A stretch of DNA of 64,000 nt from NCBI RefSeq assembly GCF_002973535.1, contig NZ_PVEP01000001.1, positions 248,001 through 312,000 of the forward strand. The letters are read 5' to 3'. Position 1 is the first letter of the stretch; every line of letters starts with the position of its first letter. The notes beneath the pieces were generated by a model. It was not told where the DNA came from. It saw only the letters and a list, made by a program, of their open reading frames with translations, and made no database searches. Of the stretch, positions 25,093 through 34,653 are shown piece after piece. Source of the DNA: Albidovulum denitrificans (GTDB lineage: Bacteria > Pseudomonadota > Alphaproteobacteria > Rhodobacterales > Rhodobacteraceae). Both the position numbers and the translations under genes were made by a program.

Positions 25093-25953
25093 CTACCAGC
25101 GCCCGCTGGCGCCGCCGCCCGAGGATCGCCCGCCGGAGAACCCGCCACCGCCGCCCTGACGTCCGCTGGCGCCGATCCTCTCCTCGCGTTCTTCCCGGTG
25201 GTCGCAATTGCGGCATTCGGTCAGGATACGCGCGGTCCCCGGCGTCCCCGGACCGGCATGCACGATGGTAGAGCGGCTGCGGTTCAGCGTCCGTTGCCCG
25301 CAGGCGGGGCAACGCTTCAGCCCGGCGGCAAGGTCGCCGATCTTGCGGCCAAAGAGGGCAAAGCCCGCGATGGCGGCAAAGCCGATCCCGAAAAGCCAGC
25401 TTCCGATCCTGTTGCCGTTCGTTCCCGGCCGGTCGGGCAGGGGTTCGGGCGCCAGCCTTGCCGCGTGACGGCGCGCGATGCGGTCGGCCACCGCCTCCAT
25501 CCCGGTCTCGATCCCGTTGGAATAATCGCCTTCGCGAAAGGCGGGAACCAGCCAGCGGCTGACGATGTCCTGCGCAAGGACGTCATAGCCCTGGTCATAG
25601 CCCGCGCCGAGTTCGATCCGCGTCTCCCGATCCTCGGGCAGGACCAGAAGCAGGATACCGTCATTGCGCTCGGGGTCGCCGATGCCCCAGCCGTTGAAGA
25701 GCCGCGTCGCGAACCCTTCAAGCGGGACGACCGGCGGGTAATCCTTCCGCGTCGGCAGGGTGACCACCGCCGCCTCGACGCCGGTATCGCGGCGCAGGCC
25801 CGCCAGCAGCGCGTTCAGGCGCCGTTCCGCATCGGGCGTCAGCAGGTCGGCGATGTCGGTGACGGCCCCGTCCGCAGGCGCCGGATAGGGGTTGGCCAGC
25901 ACCGGCGCCGAGAGCCACACCAACCCGAGAACAAGCGCGAGACTGCGCAGCAT
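25093..25953 (-). CDS. TPM domain (YgcG-type) membrane protein
   Basis: A 286-residue protein with a signal peptide, a TPM/repair-PSII domain (about 25-165, including VTDIADLLTPDAERRLNALL and NDGILLLVLPEDRETRIELGAGY), one transmembrane helix (SWLFGIGFAAIAGFALFG) and a cytoplasmic zinc-ribbon-like part (CPACG ... CRNCDH). It ends in a Gly/Ser-rich tail (GFSGGRSSGGGASGRW), characteristic of the family. The role is unclear; TPM proteins are linked to membrane or photosystem protein quality control. ATG 25953 gives a normal signal peptide; ATG 25968 is an alternative. Confidence 0.82.
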   Translation of the reverse strand: MLRSLALVLGLVWLSAPVLANPYPAPADGAVTDIADLLTPDAERRLNALLAGLRRDTGVEAAVVTLPTRKDYPPVVPLEGFATRLFNGWGIGDPERNDGILLLVLPEDRETRIELGAGYDQGYDVLAQDIVSRWLVPAFREGDYSNGIETGMEAVADRIARRHAARLAPEPLPDRPGTNGNRIGSWLFGIGFAAIAGFALFGRKIGDLAAGLKRCPACGQRTLNRSRSTIVHAGPGTPGTARILTECRNCDHREEREERIGASGRQGGGGGFSGGRSSGGGASGRW

Positions 25954-26209
25954 ACTGATCTCCGTCAAACCTTTGCGGCGTCATATCCCCGATCCGGTAT
26001 CGAAGGTCAAATGCCGCTGCGATCCGTTCGACGGGGAGTTGTTCTTTCACGACACCCGATCCCGTGACGCGAATTTCGGTTGCATATGGGCCACGCGGCG
26101 TTAATTGCTCGCCCCGAAGGCATGATAACGCCAAATTAACTCCGCAATCGTCGCATAGTCAGCGGCGAAGAGTTTGATTCGACGTTTTGGGCATAGAGTG
26201 GAGCGAAAG

Positions 26210-26827
26210 ATGCGTATCGGTAATCGACTGGTGAAACTGGCAAGCGCGATGGCGCTGGTGGTCCTTGCAGGGTGTTCGGGAACGTTCCGCACCTATTATG
26301 ACGACCCGGTGCCAGCCGCCCAATCCGCCAACTGGCGCCTGTCCTCGGTGCATGTCACCGCGCCGCGTTCCCTCGTCGTCTCGGAAGAGGAAGTCTTCGT
26401 GCCGAAGGCCGACATCGTCTGGCGCGAGGACCCGTCGGGCAACCGCTATGAACAGGTCGAGGCGCTGATGCAAAGCGCCATCGCGCGGGGCGCGGCGGGG
26501 CTGCACGGGTCGCGCCCGGTCACGATCGAGGCGACGATGGTCCGCTTCCATGCCATGACCATGCTGGCCGAGGCGAAGGCACCGGCGGGGGTTCACAACG
26601 TCGAATTCAACATGACGATCCGCGATGCCCGCACCGGCGCGGTGCTTTACGGCCCGGAATTCGTCGAAGCCTCTTTCCCGGCGATGACCGGCGCCCAGAT
26701 GGCGCGCGCACGGGCGGCGGGGCAAAGCCAGCGCAGCCAGATCTCCAACAACGTCGCGCTGACGATCCGCGGCCTCTTGGGCCTTGGCCCCGACGCGCGC
26801 AAGACCTTCTCCGGCATCGGCGCCTGA
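26210..26827 (+). CDS. Putative lipoprotein (DUF6778-like)
   Basis: A 205-residue predicted lipoprotein. The N-terminus MRIGNRLVKLASAMALVVLAGC has a clear lipobox ending at C22. The mature part begins with SGTFRTYYDDPVPAAQSANWRL and continues with an alpha/beta domain (VEFNMTIRDARTGAVLYGPE) resembling a Rhodobacteraceae-restricted uncharacterised family. ATG 26210 follows GAGCGAAAG; an earlier in-frame start at 26174 would bury the signal peptide. The 256-base divergent spacer upstream shows no motif I can name. The function is unknown. Confidence 0.75.
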   Translation: MRIGNRLVKLASAMALVVLAGCSGTFRTYYDDPVPAAQSANWRLSSVHVTAPRSLVVSEEEVFVPKADIVWREDPSGNRYEQVEALMQSAIARGAAGLHGSRPVTIEATMVRFHAMTMLAEAKAPAGVHNVEFNMTIRDARTGAVLYGPEFVEASFPAMTGAQMARARAAGQSQRSQISNNVALTIRGLLGLGPDARKTFSGIGA

Positions 26828-26847
26828 TAGTCACGGGTCCGGGCCGT

Positions 26848-27198
26848 TCAGCCCCCGTCACGCGGGGGCAGGGCGGCCTGCACCTTTTTCGGCAGCGCGG
26901 CGCGGATCAGGTCATAGGACCGCAACAGCCGGTGGCGCAGCTCATCCTCCGCCGTCCCCTCGGGCAGATAGACCCAGGAGCGGTGGAAATAGGGCGCGCG
27001 TTCGGCCACCCCGGCCTCGATCAGCATTTCCGCCGTCTCGACACTGTCGGTCTTGACCGAAAGCCCGGTCTGCACCGCGCCGATACAGGCGAACATCTTG
27101 CCGCCGACCTTCCAGGCATCATGCCCGCCACCCCAGGGGTCCGAGACGTCGGCCCCAGGCAGCGTTTCGCAGATGGCACGGGTTGCGGCGCGGATCAT
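26848..27198 (-). CDS. MmcQ/YjbR family protein
   Basis: Small alpha/beta protein of the MmcQ/YjbR family (116 residues) with the characteristic GGGHDAWKVGGKMFACIG, LSVKTDS and a terminal helical part. Family members have a DNA-binding-like fold resembling a CyaY or MC-type domain, but their role is not settled. ATG 27198 gives the usual N-terminus (MIRAATRAICETLPGAD); starts at 27243 or 27348 would add unconserved residues. It converges on the lipoprotein gene with a 20-base gap, and is divergent from cysS. Confidence 0.82.
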   Translation of the reverse strand: MIRAATRAICETLPGADVSDPWGGGHDAWKVGGKMFACIGAVQTGLSVKTDSVETAEMLIEAGVAERAPYFHRSWVYLPEGTAEDELRHRLLRSYDLIRAALPKKVQAALPPRDGG

Positions 27199-27402
27199 CC
27201 GCCAAGGATGCCACGGGACAGGCGGCGCGGAAAGCCTTTGCATGACGGGAAGGCAGGCGCTATCACGTCGGGTATGAGAACGCATCGCATCATCACCTGC
27301 TGCATTACCGGCTGACATCGTCAGGCGGGCCGTTCTTTCTGTTTCCAAGCTGAAAAGAGACTGCTAAGCCCGCCGCCGGGACGCGCGCGCGAAGGAAAAG
27401 GC

Positions 27403-28884
27403 ATGACCGAGATCAGGCTGACGAACACCAAGACCCGCAAGAAAGAGGTCTTCACGCCCATCGACCCGGACAACGTGCGGATGTATGTCTGCGGCCCCAC
27501 CGTCTATGACCGCGCCCATCTGGGCAACGCCCGCCCGGTGATCGTCTTCGACGTGCTCTACCGGCTTTTGCGCCATGTCTATGGCGCGGACCACGTCACC
27601 TATGTGCGCAACTTCACCGATGTCGACGACAAGATCAACGCCGAGGCGCAGCGGCGCAAGGCGGCCGGTGACCCGCGCAGCCTTGAGGAGCTGATCCGCG
27701 AGCGGACCGAGGAGACGATCGGCTGGTACCACGCCGACATGGACGCGCTTGGCGCGCTGCGCCCGACGGTGGAGCCGCGCGCGACCGATTTCATCGGCCA
27801 GATGATCGGCATGATCGAGGGGCTGATCGCCAGCGGTCACGCCTATGCCAAGGACGGCCATGTGCTGTTCCGGGTGCGGTCCTATCAGGGCTACGGCAAG
27901 CTGTCGGGGCGCACGGTCGACGACATGATCGCCGGGGCAAGGGTGGAGATCGCGCCCTTCAAGGAGGACCCGATGGACTTCGTCCTCTGGAAACCCTCCG
28001 ACGCCGACCTGCCGGGCTGGGAGTCGCCCTGGGGCCGGGGGCGGCCCGGCTGGCACATCGAATGCTCGGCCATGAGCCATGAGTTGCTGGGCGACAGTTT
28101 CGACATCCACGGCGGCGGCATCGACCTGCAATTCCCCCACCACGAGAACGAGATCGCCCAGTCGAAATGCGCCCACCCCGAGGCGGAATTCGCCAAGGTG
28201 TGGATGCATAACGAGATGTTGCAGGTCGAGGGCAAGAAGATGTCGAAATCGCTCGGCAACTTCTTCACGGTGAGGGATTTGCTGGACAAGGGGATACCGG
28301 GCGAGGTGATCCGGTTCGTGTTCCTGTCGACGCATTATTCGAAGCCGATGGACTGGACTTTGCCGAAGTCTAGAGAGGCGATACGCACCCTTCGCGATTG
28401 GATCAGCGTTGCAGAACAATCCGCACAGGTACCAAATGCTGAGGTAATCGCGGCACTAGCTGATGACTTAAACACCTCGTTGGCAATCACGAAGCTTCAC
28501 GAGCTCTTTAGTGGCGGCTCATATGCGGAACTTACCGCATCTGCCAAGCTTCTAGGTTTCGATTTGCTTGCCTTGAAATCGGCCAGTTGGGCAACACCCT
28601 TCGAGCGGCGTGATCTCGTTGAGTGGCTGGACTACAACGCAACGGTAGGAAGCCTCGGATGGGGACATTTCTCCGAAGATACCGTCACCGCAATTCACAA
28701 CCTTCTTCGCCGCTGGATGACATTGCGGTGGGAAGCAAAGTGGAGCCAAGCGGATGACCTAAAGCGATCCGCCGAACTGATTGGGCTGAGATTTGAAGTG
28801 TCTAAATCAAAGGATGGAACGTCGTCTGGCACAGCGCACATTGAAGGAGACTTCGACCCCGCCAAGCTGGAGGCCCTGAAATGA
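27403..28884 (+). CDS. cysS: Cysteinyl-tRNA synthetase with a compositionally foreign C-terminal domain
   Basis: Class I aminoacyl-tRNA synthetase charging tRNA-Cys. The catalytic core is complete: the zinc cysteine and signature [49 protein letters not shown] and KMSKS. The 493-residue length is normal, and the anticodon-side domain keeps ALADDLNT. From about 28366 to 28860, however, GC falls to about 53% (254 of 480 bases counted by hand in 28381-28860), against 73% in a 60-base sample upstream. Codons such as CTA, AAT and TTA become frequent. The last residues (FDPAKLEAL) return to local style. This looks like allelic replacement of the C-terminal domain without loss of frame. Confidence 0.95.
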   Translation: MTEIRLTNTKTRKKEVFTPIDPDNVRMYVCGPTVYDRAHLGNARPVIVFDVLYRLLRHVYGADHVTYVRNFTDVDDKINAEAQRRKAAGDPRSLEELIRERTEETIGWYHADMDALGALRPTVEPRATDFIGQMIGMIEGLIASGHAYAKDGHVLFRVRSYQGYGKLSGRTVDDMIAGARVEIAPFKEDPMDFVLWKPSDADLPGWESPWGRGRPGWHIECSAMSHELLGDSFDIHGGGIDLQFPHHENEIAQSKCAHPEAEFAKVWMHNEMLQVEGKKMSKSLGNFFTVRDLLDKGIPGEVIRFVFLSTHYSKPMDWTLPKSREAIRTLRDWISVAEQSAQVPNAEVIAALADDLNTSLAITKLHELFSGGSYAELTASAKLLGFDLLALKSASWATPFERRDLVEWLDYNATVGSLGWGHFSEDTVTAIHNLLRRWMTLRWEAKWSQADDLKRSAELIGLRFEVSKSKDGTSSGTAHIEGDFDPAKLEALK

Positions 28885-29308
28885 CCTCCGCAACGTCCGT
28901 TCCGCGCCGAACACAGGTTTGCCCCCGGCCCGAGGGTGGGGGCGATTTCGCCCCCGCCCTGGGGGGCGGGTCGGGGGCGAACCGGTTCGCAGGCGAACCG
29001 GGGCAGGCTTTCACATTCGCGGTTCGCTTGAGCGACGGGACGGGCGCTGCGCGCGGCCTTGCCGCGCGCTTGGTCGGGGGCGGGTCGGGGGCGAACCGGT
29101 TCGCAGGCGAACCGGGAAGAGCCGTTGCAACCCCCGTCCCGGACCCGATCCGGGACCTCCTCCCGCTGAAACAGAGGCCCCGGCGCGGGGGCCGGGGCGC
29201 GATGGGGGCAGGGCGCGGTGTCGCCGGAAGGCGCGCAGCCCCCGTCCCGGACCTGATCCGGGACCTCGCCCCAACAGACAGGCGCCTGGCCCTGAACGGG
29301 GGCGCGCT
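28885..29308. repeat. Repeat-rich spacer between cysS and cimA
   Basis: A 424-base region without a credible gene. It holds an exact 41-base duplication at 28962-29002 and 29076-29116, each copy containing the palindrome CGAACCGGTTCG. It also holds two family C units in direct orientation (29136-29159 and 29244-29267, differing at one base) and a hairpin GGGGGCGA/TCGCCCCC near 28940-28955. The plus strand is open in two frames through it, but the translations only reflect the repeats. Confidence 0.8.
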
Positions 29309-30931
29309 ATGACCCGTGAACGCCTCTATCTCTACGACACCACGCTGCGCGACGGCCAGCAGACGCAGGGCGTGCAGTTCTCGGTCGCCGACAAGGTCCA
29401 GATCGCCCATGCGCTCGACCGCATCGGCATCGACTATATCGAGGGCGGCTGGCCCGGCGCCAACCCGACCGACAGCGACTTTTTCGCGGCCCGGCCCCAG
29501 ACCCGCGCCACCTTCACCGCCTTCGGCATGACCAAGCGCGCCGGGCGGTCGGCCGATAATGACGACGTCCTCGCCGCGGTCCTGAACGCCGGGACCCCCG
29601 CCGTCTGCCTCGTCGGCAAGACGCATGACTTCCACGTCACCACCGCCCTCGGCATCACGCTCGACGAAAACCTCGACAACATCGCCGCCTCCGTCGCCCA
29701 TATCGTCGCGAAGGGGCGCGAGGCGCTTTTCGATGCCGAACATTTCTTCGACGGCTGGAAGGCCAACCCGGATTACGCCACCGCCTGCTGCAAGGCGGCC
29801 TATGACGCGGGTGCGCGCTGGATTGTCCTCTGCGACACCAATGGCGGCACCCTGCCGCCCGACATTCAGGCCGCCACCCGCGCCGTGATCGCGGCGGGCG
29901 TCCCCGGCGACCATATCGGCATCCACACCCATGACGATGCGGGCCTTGGCGTCGCCAATGCGCTCGCCGCCGTCACCGCGGGCGCGCGCCAGATCCAGGG
30001 TACGCTGAACGGGCTTGGCGAACGCTGTGGCAATGCCAACCTCACCAGCCTGATCCCGACACTGCTCTTGAAGGAGCCCTATGCCAGCGCGTTCGACACC
30101 GGCATCACGATGGACGCGCTGAAAGGGATGACGAAGGCGAGCCGGATGCTCGACGACATCCTGAACCGCGTGCCCTTGCGCAGCGCGCCTTATGTCGGCG
30201 CCTCGGCCTTTGCTCACAAGGCCGGCCTTCATGCCAGCGCGATCCTGAAAGACCCCTCGACCTACGAACATGTCGACCCGGGGCTGGTCGGCAATGACCG
30301 GCTGATCCCGATGTCGAACCAGGCCGGGCAGTCGAACCTGCGCGCCCGCCTCGCCGCCGCCGGGATCGCGGTGGACCCGAAGGACAGCGCGCTCGCCCGC
30401 ATCCTTGACGAGATCAAGGCGCGTGAGGATCAGGGCTATGCCTATGACGGCGCGCAGGCCTCGTTCGAGTTGCTCGCGCGCCGCGAACTGGGGCTTCTGC
30501 CCGATTTCTTCGAGGTCAAGCGCTACCGCGTGACGGTGGAGCGGCGGAAGAACAAATACGACCGGATGGTGACGCTGTCCGAGGCGGTCGTGGTGGTCAA
30601 GATCGGCGGGCAGAAGGTGCTGTCGGTCAGCGAAAGCATGGATGAAAGCGGATCGGATCGCGGCCCGGTCAACGCGCTCGCCAAGGCGCTTGGCAAGGAT
30701 CTTGGCCCCTATCAGGCCTGCATCGACGACATGAAACTGGTCGATTTCAAGGTGCGGATCACCCAGGGCGGGACCGAGGCCGTCACCCGCGTCATCATCG
30801 ACAGCGAGGACAGCGCGGGCCATCGCTGGTCCACGGTGGGCGTCAGCCCGAACATTGTGGATGCGTCGTTTGAGGCGCTGCTGGACGCGATCATCTGGAA
30901 GCTTGTTCGCGACAGGATGCAGGCGGGATGA
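29309..30931 (+). CDS. cimA: (R)-citramalate synthase
   Basis: Condenses acetyl-CoA with pyruvate to citramalate, giving a threonine-independent route to 2-oxobutyrate for isoleucine. The 540-residue protein has an HMGL-like TIM barrel (LYDTTLRDGQQTQGVQFS, GGWPGANPTD, HTHDDAGLGVANAL, the GTLNGLGERCGNANL segment) and a C-terminal LeuA regulatory domain (SVSESMDESGSDRGPVNAL). The GGWPGANPTD segment is typical of CimA rather than 2-isopropylmalate synthase. The frame extends far upstream through repeats, but ATG 29309 gives the conserved start. It overlaps the next gene by four bases. Confidence 0.92.
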   Translation: MTRERLYLYDTTLRDGQQTQGVQFSVADKVQIAHALDRIGIDYIEGGWPGANPTDSDFFAARPQTRATFTAFGMTKRAGRSADNDDVLAAVLNAGTPAVCLVGKTHDFHVTTALGITLDENLDNIAASVAHIVAKGREALFDAEHFFDGWKANPDYATACCKAAYDAGARWIVLCDTNGGTLPPDIQAATRAVIAAGVPGDHIGIHTHDDAGLGVANALAAVTAGARQIQGTLNGLGERCGNANLTSLIPTLLLKEPYASAFDTGITMDALKGMTKASRMLDDILNRVPLRSAPYVGASAFAHKAGLHASAILKDPSTYEHVDPGLVGNDRLIPMSNQAGQSNLRARLAAAGIAVDPKDSALARILDEIKAREDQGYAYDGAQASFELLARRELGLLPDFFEVKRYRVTVERRKNKYDRMVTLSEAVVVVKIGGQKVLSVSESMDESGSDRGPVNALAKALGKDLGPYQACIDDMKLVDFKVRITQGGTEAVTRVIIDSEDSAGHRWSTVGVSPNIVDASFEALLDAIIWKLVRDRMQAG

Positions 30932-31698
30932 GCCTGATGGCCTGCGCGGAACGGGTGGAAAAGGGCGATCCCGACCGTTTTGCCGCCACCATGGCCGCGC
31001 CGCCTGCCGCCCGCGCGCACCTCTGGCCGCTTTATGCCGTGAACCTTGAAATCGCCCGCGCGCCCTGGGCCTCGTCCGAACCGATGGTGGCCGAGATGCG
31101 GCTGCAATGGTGGATCGACACGCTGGGGGAACTGGCCGAAGGCCGCGACCGCAGCGGCCACGCGGTGACCGAGGCGCTGGCCCCGATCCTGCGCACCGAC
31201 CCCGACATCGCGCGGCTGCTCCAGAACCTTGCCGAGGCGCGGCGCTGGGATTGCTGGGCGGAACCGTTCGCCGACCGCGCCGCCTTCGATGCCTATCTCG
31301 ACGCCACCTCCGGCAACCTCGCCTGGGCCGCCGCCCGCGCGCTTGGCACCGCGCCCGATGCCGAAGCGGCGATCCGCGATTTCGCCTGGGGCGCGGGCCT
31401 TGCCCAATGGTTCCGCGCCGCGCCGGAGCTTGAGGCGCGCGGCCGCTTCCCCTTCACCGACGGGCGCCCCGCCACCCTTGCGGCGTTGGCCGCCGAGGGC
31501 CGCGCCCGAATCGCCCGCGCCCGCGCCACCGGCATTCCCGCGCGCGCGCGCCCCGCGCTCTGGCCCGGCGCCACCGCCGCCGCGACCCTGCGTCTGGCGG
31601 AACGCGGCCCCGCCCGGATCGCGAACGGGGCGCTGGCGCCCTCCGATTTCCGCAAACGCGCCACACTCCTCTGGCGCGCGCTCACCGGCACGTTCTGA
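30928..31698 (+). CDS. Squalene/phytoene synthase family protein
   Basis: A 256-residue all-helical protein of the squalene/phytoene synthase superfamily (LWPLYAVNLEIARAPWASSEPMVAEMRLQWWIDTL near the N-terminus). The aspartate-rich DxxxD motifs needed for prenyl-diphosphate binding are not recognisable. It therefore probably belongs to the non-catalytic branch that includes NDUFAF6, a respiratory complex I assembly factor, rather than making carotenoids or hopanoids. It is coupled to cimA by a four-base overlap, but no functional link is known. A family B repeat follows. Confidence 0.75.
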   Translation: MSLMACAERVEKGDPDRFAATMAAPPAARAHLWPLYAVNLEIARAPWASSEPMVAEMRLQWWIDTLGELAEGRDRSGHAVTEALAPILRTDPDIARLLQNLAEARRWDCWAEPFADRAAFDAYLDATSGNLAWAAARALGTAPDAEAAIRDFAWGAGLAQWFRAAPELEARGRFPFTDGRPATLAALAAEGRARIARARATGIPARARPALWPGATAAATLRLAERGPARIANGALAPSDFRKRATLLWRALTGTF

Positions 31699-31744
31699 CT
31701 TCTTTGTTGCAAAAGTACTCCGGGGGTGCGGGGGCTGGCCCCCG
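31697..31744. repeat. Palindromic repeat family B, copy 3
   Basis: Reads GACTTCTTTGTTGCAAAAGT, then ACTCCGGGGGTGCGGGGGCT and GGCCCCC. It begins inside the stop codon of the upstream gene and lies between converging genes. It is the same element as at 63294-63344 (inverted) and 19850-19896. Confidence 0.8.
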
Positions 31745-31755
31745 AGCCACGGCCC

Positions 31756-32982
31756 TCACGCCTCGCGCGGACGCATCACCAGCCAGATCAGCGCCCCGCC
31801 CGCCAGCACGAGGAAGGGCAGCATCGCGATATTCACCGCCTGCCAGCCCGCAACGACGCTTGTGCCGGAGCAGTTCATCAAGCCCCCGGAGGAGAGCGAG
31901 GCAAAGGTGACCCCGCCAAAGACGATCAGGTCGTTGATCCCCTGAATCCGTCCCCGCTCATGCGGTTCATGGGCCGAGGACAGCATCGCCGTCGCGCCGA
32001 TGAAGCCGAAGTTCCAGCCGATCCCCAGCAGCACCAGCGCGATGAAGAACTGTTCCAGTTCCACCCCCGACAGCGCCACAGCGCCGGCGGCGGCAAGGAT
32101 CGCCAGGCCGATGCCCACGATCAGCGGCGCGCCGTAGCGCGCGATCAGGTGGCCGGTGAAGAAGGACGGGATATACATCGCCAGAACATGCGCGGTCACG
32201 ATATGGCCCGCATCGTCGGTGTCATAGCCGCAGCCGACGACCGCCAGCGGGGTGGAGGTCATCACAAGGTTCATCAGCGCATAGCTGACCATGGCGCAGA
32301 TCATCGCGACAAGGATCATCGGCTGGCGCAGCAATTCCCCCCGGCTGCGGCCCAGCGTCACGCCGCCCGGCTCGGGCATCGGGCGCGGGATGTCGAGGAA
32401 GAAGAACAGGGACGCGCCGACGACGTTCAGCGCGATCACCGCCAGATAGGTGCCGTAGAAGGCGACCGGCAGCGCATCCGCCGTCGCGGTGGCCAGTTGC
32501 GGGCCGATCACGGCCGAAACAAGCCCGCCCGCCATGACCCATGAGATTGCCTTGGGCCGGAACGCGTCGGAGGCCATGTCGCCCGCCGCGAAGCGGTAAA
32601 AGCCCTGCGCCGACATATAGGTGCCGGTGACAAGCGAGCCGAGAAGGAAGACCCAGAAGGACCCGATCGACAGGCCATAGGCCGCGATCGTGGCCCCTGC
32701 CGCCCCCGCCGCCGTGCCGATCCAGAATCCGACACGCCGCCCGAAACGCCCCATCAGCGCCGACATCGGCGTGGCCGACAGCATGGACCCCAGCACGATC
32801 ATCGAAATCGGCAGCGTTGCCCAGCAGGGGTTCGGGGCCAGCATCTGCCCCGCCAGCCCGCCGACGACGAAGATCATCGGCATCTGCGCGCCAAGGATCG
32901 CCTGCGCGGCGATCAGGACCAGCACATTGCGGCGCGCGCGCGCGTCGTCATCCTGCGGCAGATCGGGGGTTGCGGTGGACAT
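31756..32982 (-). CDS. Major facilitator superfamily transporter
   Basis: A 408-residue membrane protein with about twelve hydrophobic helices. The MFS loop between helices 2 and 3 is visible (SALMGRFGRRVGFWIG). It is probably a drug or metabolite exporter, but the substrate cannot be told from sequence. ATG 32982 is supported by GGGAG about eight bases upstream; 33036 would add an unusual arginine-rich leader. It lies 79 bases downstream of a TetR gene on the same strand, which may regulate it. Confidence 0.85.
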   Translation of the reverse strand: MSTATPDLPQDDDARARRNVLVLIAAQAILGAQMPMIFVVGGLAGQMLAPNPCWATLPISMIVLGSMLSATPMSALMGRFGRRVGFWIGTAAGAAGATIAAYGLSIGSFWVFLLGSLVTGTYMSAQGFYRFAAGDMASDAFRPKAISWVMAGGLVSAVIGPQLATATADALPVAFYGTYLAVIALNVVGASLFFFLDIPRPMPEPGGVTLGRSRGELLRQPMILVAMICAMVSYALMNLVMTSTPLAVVGCGYDTDDAGHIVTAHVLAMYIPSFFTGHLIARYGAPLIVGIGLAILAAAGAVALSGVELEQFFIALVLLGIGWNFGFIGATAMLSSAHEPHERGRIQGINDLIVFGGVTFASLSSGGLMNCSGTSVVAGWQAVNIAMLPFLVLAGGALIWLVMRPREA

Positions 32983-33061
32983 GACTGACTCCCTAGCCCC
33001 GCGCCACGCGGCCCACAAGGACCCGAGGCAGCGCAAAATTGTCGCGGTGACAATTCTTGTC

Positions 33062-33679
33062 TCAGGCGTCGGGCGGGACGAGGCCGAGGCCGCGCAGGTA
33101 GATGCCGATCCCGCTTTCCAGCAGATCCTCGGGCGAATAGGGCGAGCGTGTCCCCGGCTGGCCGCGCGCGAAGAGTTCCACCACGCCGTGGCTCATCGCC
33201 CAGATATGGGCGGCGAACATCGAGGCGGGCGGGCGGCGGCCTTCGGGGATGTGCTTCGACAGTTCCTCGGCCGCGCGCAGAAGGACCCCGCGCGCCCGCT
33301 CGGCGGATCGGGCCAGATCGGGGTTGGAATTCAGCGAGATGCCGCTTTCGAACATCGCCGGATAATGGCCCGGAAACTTGCGCGCGAAGGCCAGATAGGC
33401 CCGCCCCGTCGCTTCGAACGCCGCAAGCGCCGAAGGGCGGCCGCCGTCATAGGCATGGTCCAGAAGGTCGGCGAAGATCGCAAAGCCCTGGCGTGCCACC
33501 TCGGCGATCAGGTCGTCGCGCCCGGCGAAATGGCGATAGACGGCCGCCGGGGTGACGCCCGCCGATTTCGCGGCATCCGAAAGGGTAAAGCCCTGCGGCC
33601 CCTGCGCCTCGATCAGCTTCAGCGTCGCCTCGATCAGCGCCTGACGCAGGTTGCCGTGGTGATAGCCCCGTTTAGGCAT
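33062..33679 (-). CDS. TetR/AcrR family transcriptional regulator
   Basis: A 205-residue repressor-type protein. It has an N-terminal TetR helix-turn-helix ([41 protein letters not shown]) and a TetR_C-like ligand domain ([20 protein letters not shown]). The ATG at 33679 overlaps the stop codon of ppk2 by eight bases (ATGCCTAA), so it is translated from the ppk2 transcript. The likely target is the MFS gene downstream, though no palindromic operator stands out in the 79-base gap. Confidence 0.88.
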   Translation of the reverse strand: MPKRGYHHGNLRQALIEATLKLIEAQGPQGFTLSDAAKSAGVTPAAVYRHFAGRDDLIAEVARQGFAIFADLLDHAYDGGRPSALAAFEATGRAYLAFARKFPGHYPAMFESGISLNSNPDLARSAERARGVLLRAAEELSKHIPEGRRPPASMFAAHIWAMSHGVVELFARGQPGTRSPYSPEDLLESGIGIYLRGLGLVPPDA

Positions 33680-34580
33680 CGAGCGTCTTCGGCCCGCCGC
33701 AGATGCTGCCATCAACCTTGCCGATGGCCTTTGCGTCCTTGCGGGCATAGTCGACGGCGTTCAGCACGGTCTGGATGGCGGCGATGCGGGCGCGCTTCTT
33801 GTCATCGGCGCGGATCACCGTCCAGGGCGCGACATCGGAATGGCTGCGTTCCAGCGTCTCACGGATCGCATCCGTATAGGCATCCCATTTCTTCAGCCCC
33901 TCGACGTCGATCCAGCTCAGCTTCCACTGTTTCAACGGGTCGTTCTCGCGCGCGAGGAAACGGCGAAGCTGCTCGGCCCGCCCGACGTTCAACCAGAGTT
34001 TGACGAGGATGATCCCCTCATCGACCAGCATCTTCTCAAACCCCGGAAGCTGCTTGAAAAACAGCTCCCTCTGATCGTCCGTGCAAAAGCCGAAAACCTT
34101 TTCGACCACGCCCCGGTTGTACCAGGACCGGTCGAAAAGCGCGACCTCGCCCGCCGCCGGAAGCCAGTCGATATAGCGCTGGAAGTACCACTGCGTCGCC
34201 TCGCGGTCGGTGGGTTTCGGCAGCGCGACGATATAGGCATTGCGCGGGTTCAGGTTCTCGCGCAGCCGCTCGATGGCGCCGCCCTTGCCGGCCGCATCGC
34301 GCCCCTCGAACAACACGCAAAGCCGTTTGCCCTTTTCGCGCAGGTCATAGAGCATCTTCACAAGCTCCACCTGCAAGCGCTCCATCTGTTTGTCGTATGC
34401 CTTCCCCTTCATCTCTTCGTCATAGGGGTAGCTGTCGGACAGCATGTCGTCCTTGCCGGCCTTCTCGATGGCCTTGCGGATTGCGGCGGGGGCATCGTTT
34501 TCCAGAAACGCGGTGATGTCGCCGACGAAGGGAATATCGGGCGCGGCGGCCCCGTCCTTGCCGGATTTCGATGTCGCCAT
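33672..34580 (-). CDS. ppk2: Polyphosphate kinase 2
   Basis: Reversible nucleotide-polyphosphate phosphotransferase of the PPK2 family (302 residues). It has the Walker A loop [13 protein letters not shown], the lid-proximal [17 protein letters not shown] and Walker B-type [11 protein letters not shown]. It is a single-domain enzyme, so it probably regenerates ATP or GTP from polyphosphate. ATG 34580 has GAGGA eight bases upstream; the open frame extends to 34742 with unconserved residues. It heads a ppk2-tetR-MFS unit. Confidence 0.92.
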   Translation of the reverse strand: MATSKSGKDGAAAPDIPFVGDITAFLENDAPAAIRKAIEKAGKDDMLSDSYPYDEEMKGKAYDKQMERLQVELVKMLYDLREKGKRLCVLFEGRDAAGKGGAIERLRENLNPRNAYIVALPKPTDREATQWYFQRYIDWLPAAGEVALFDRSWYNRGVVEKVFGFCTDDQRELFFKQLPGFEKMLVDEGIILVKLWLNVGRAEQLRRFLARENDPLKQWKLSWIDVEGLKKWDAYTDAIRETLERSHSDVAPWTVIRADDKKRARIAAIQTVLNAVDYARKDAKAIGKVDGSICGGPKTLDA

Positions 34581-34653
34581 GGCGGTGTCCTCGGTCTGTC
34601 GGTTGAACGCAGTATGGCGATCCGGCCCGGCGGCGCAACGCCCCGCCGCGCCG

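Noticed and set aside
28962-29267. Possible CRISPR array in the cysS-cimA spacer
   Set aside because: Only two copies of each repeat, irregular spacing, palindromic units and no cas genes.
28881-29312. 143-codon plus-strand frame between cysS and cimA
   Set aside because: Its translation consists of repeat-derived strings (GGGSGANRFAGEPG twice, PVPDPIRDL-like twice), so it is an open frame through intergenic repeats rather than a gene.
28802-30823. 673-codon minus-strand frame opposite cimA
   Set aside because: Antisense shadow of cimA that also runs through the repeat spacer.
33679-33748. Longer N-terminus for the TetR regulator
   Set aside because: The extra 23 residues are Arg/Ala-rich and unlike the family; ATG 33679 in the ppk2 overlap gives the normal start.
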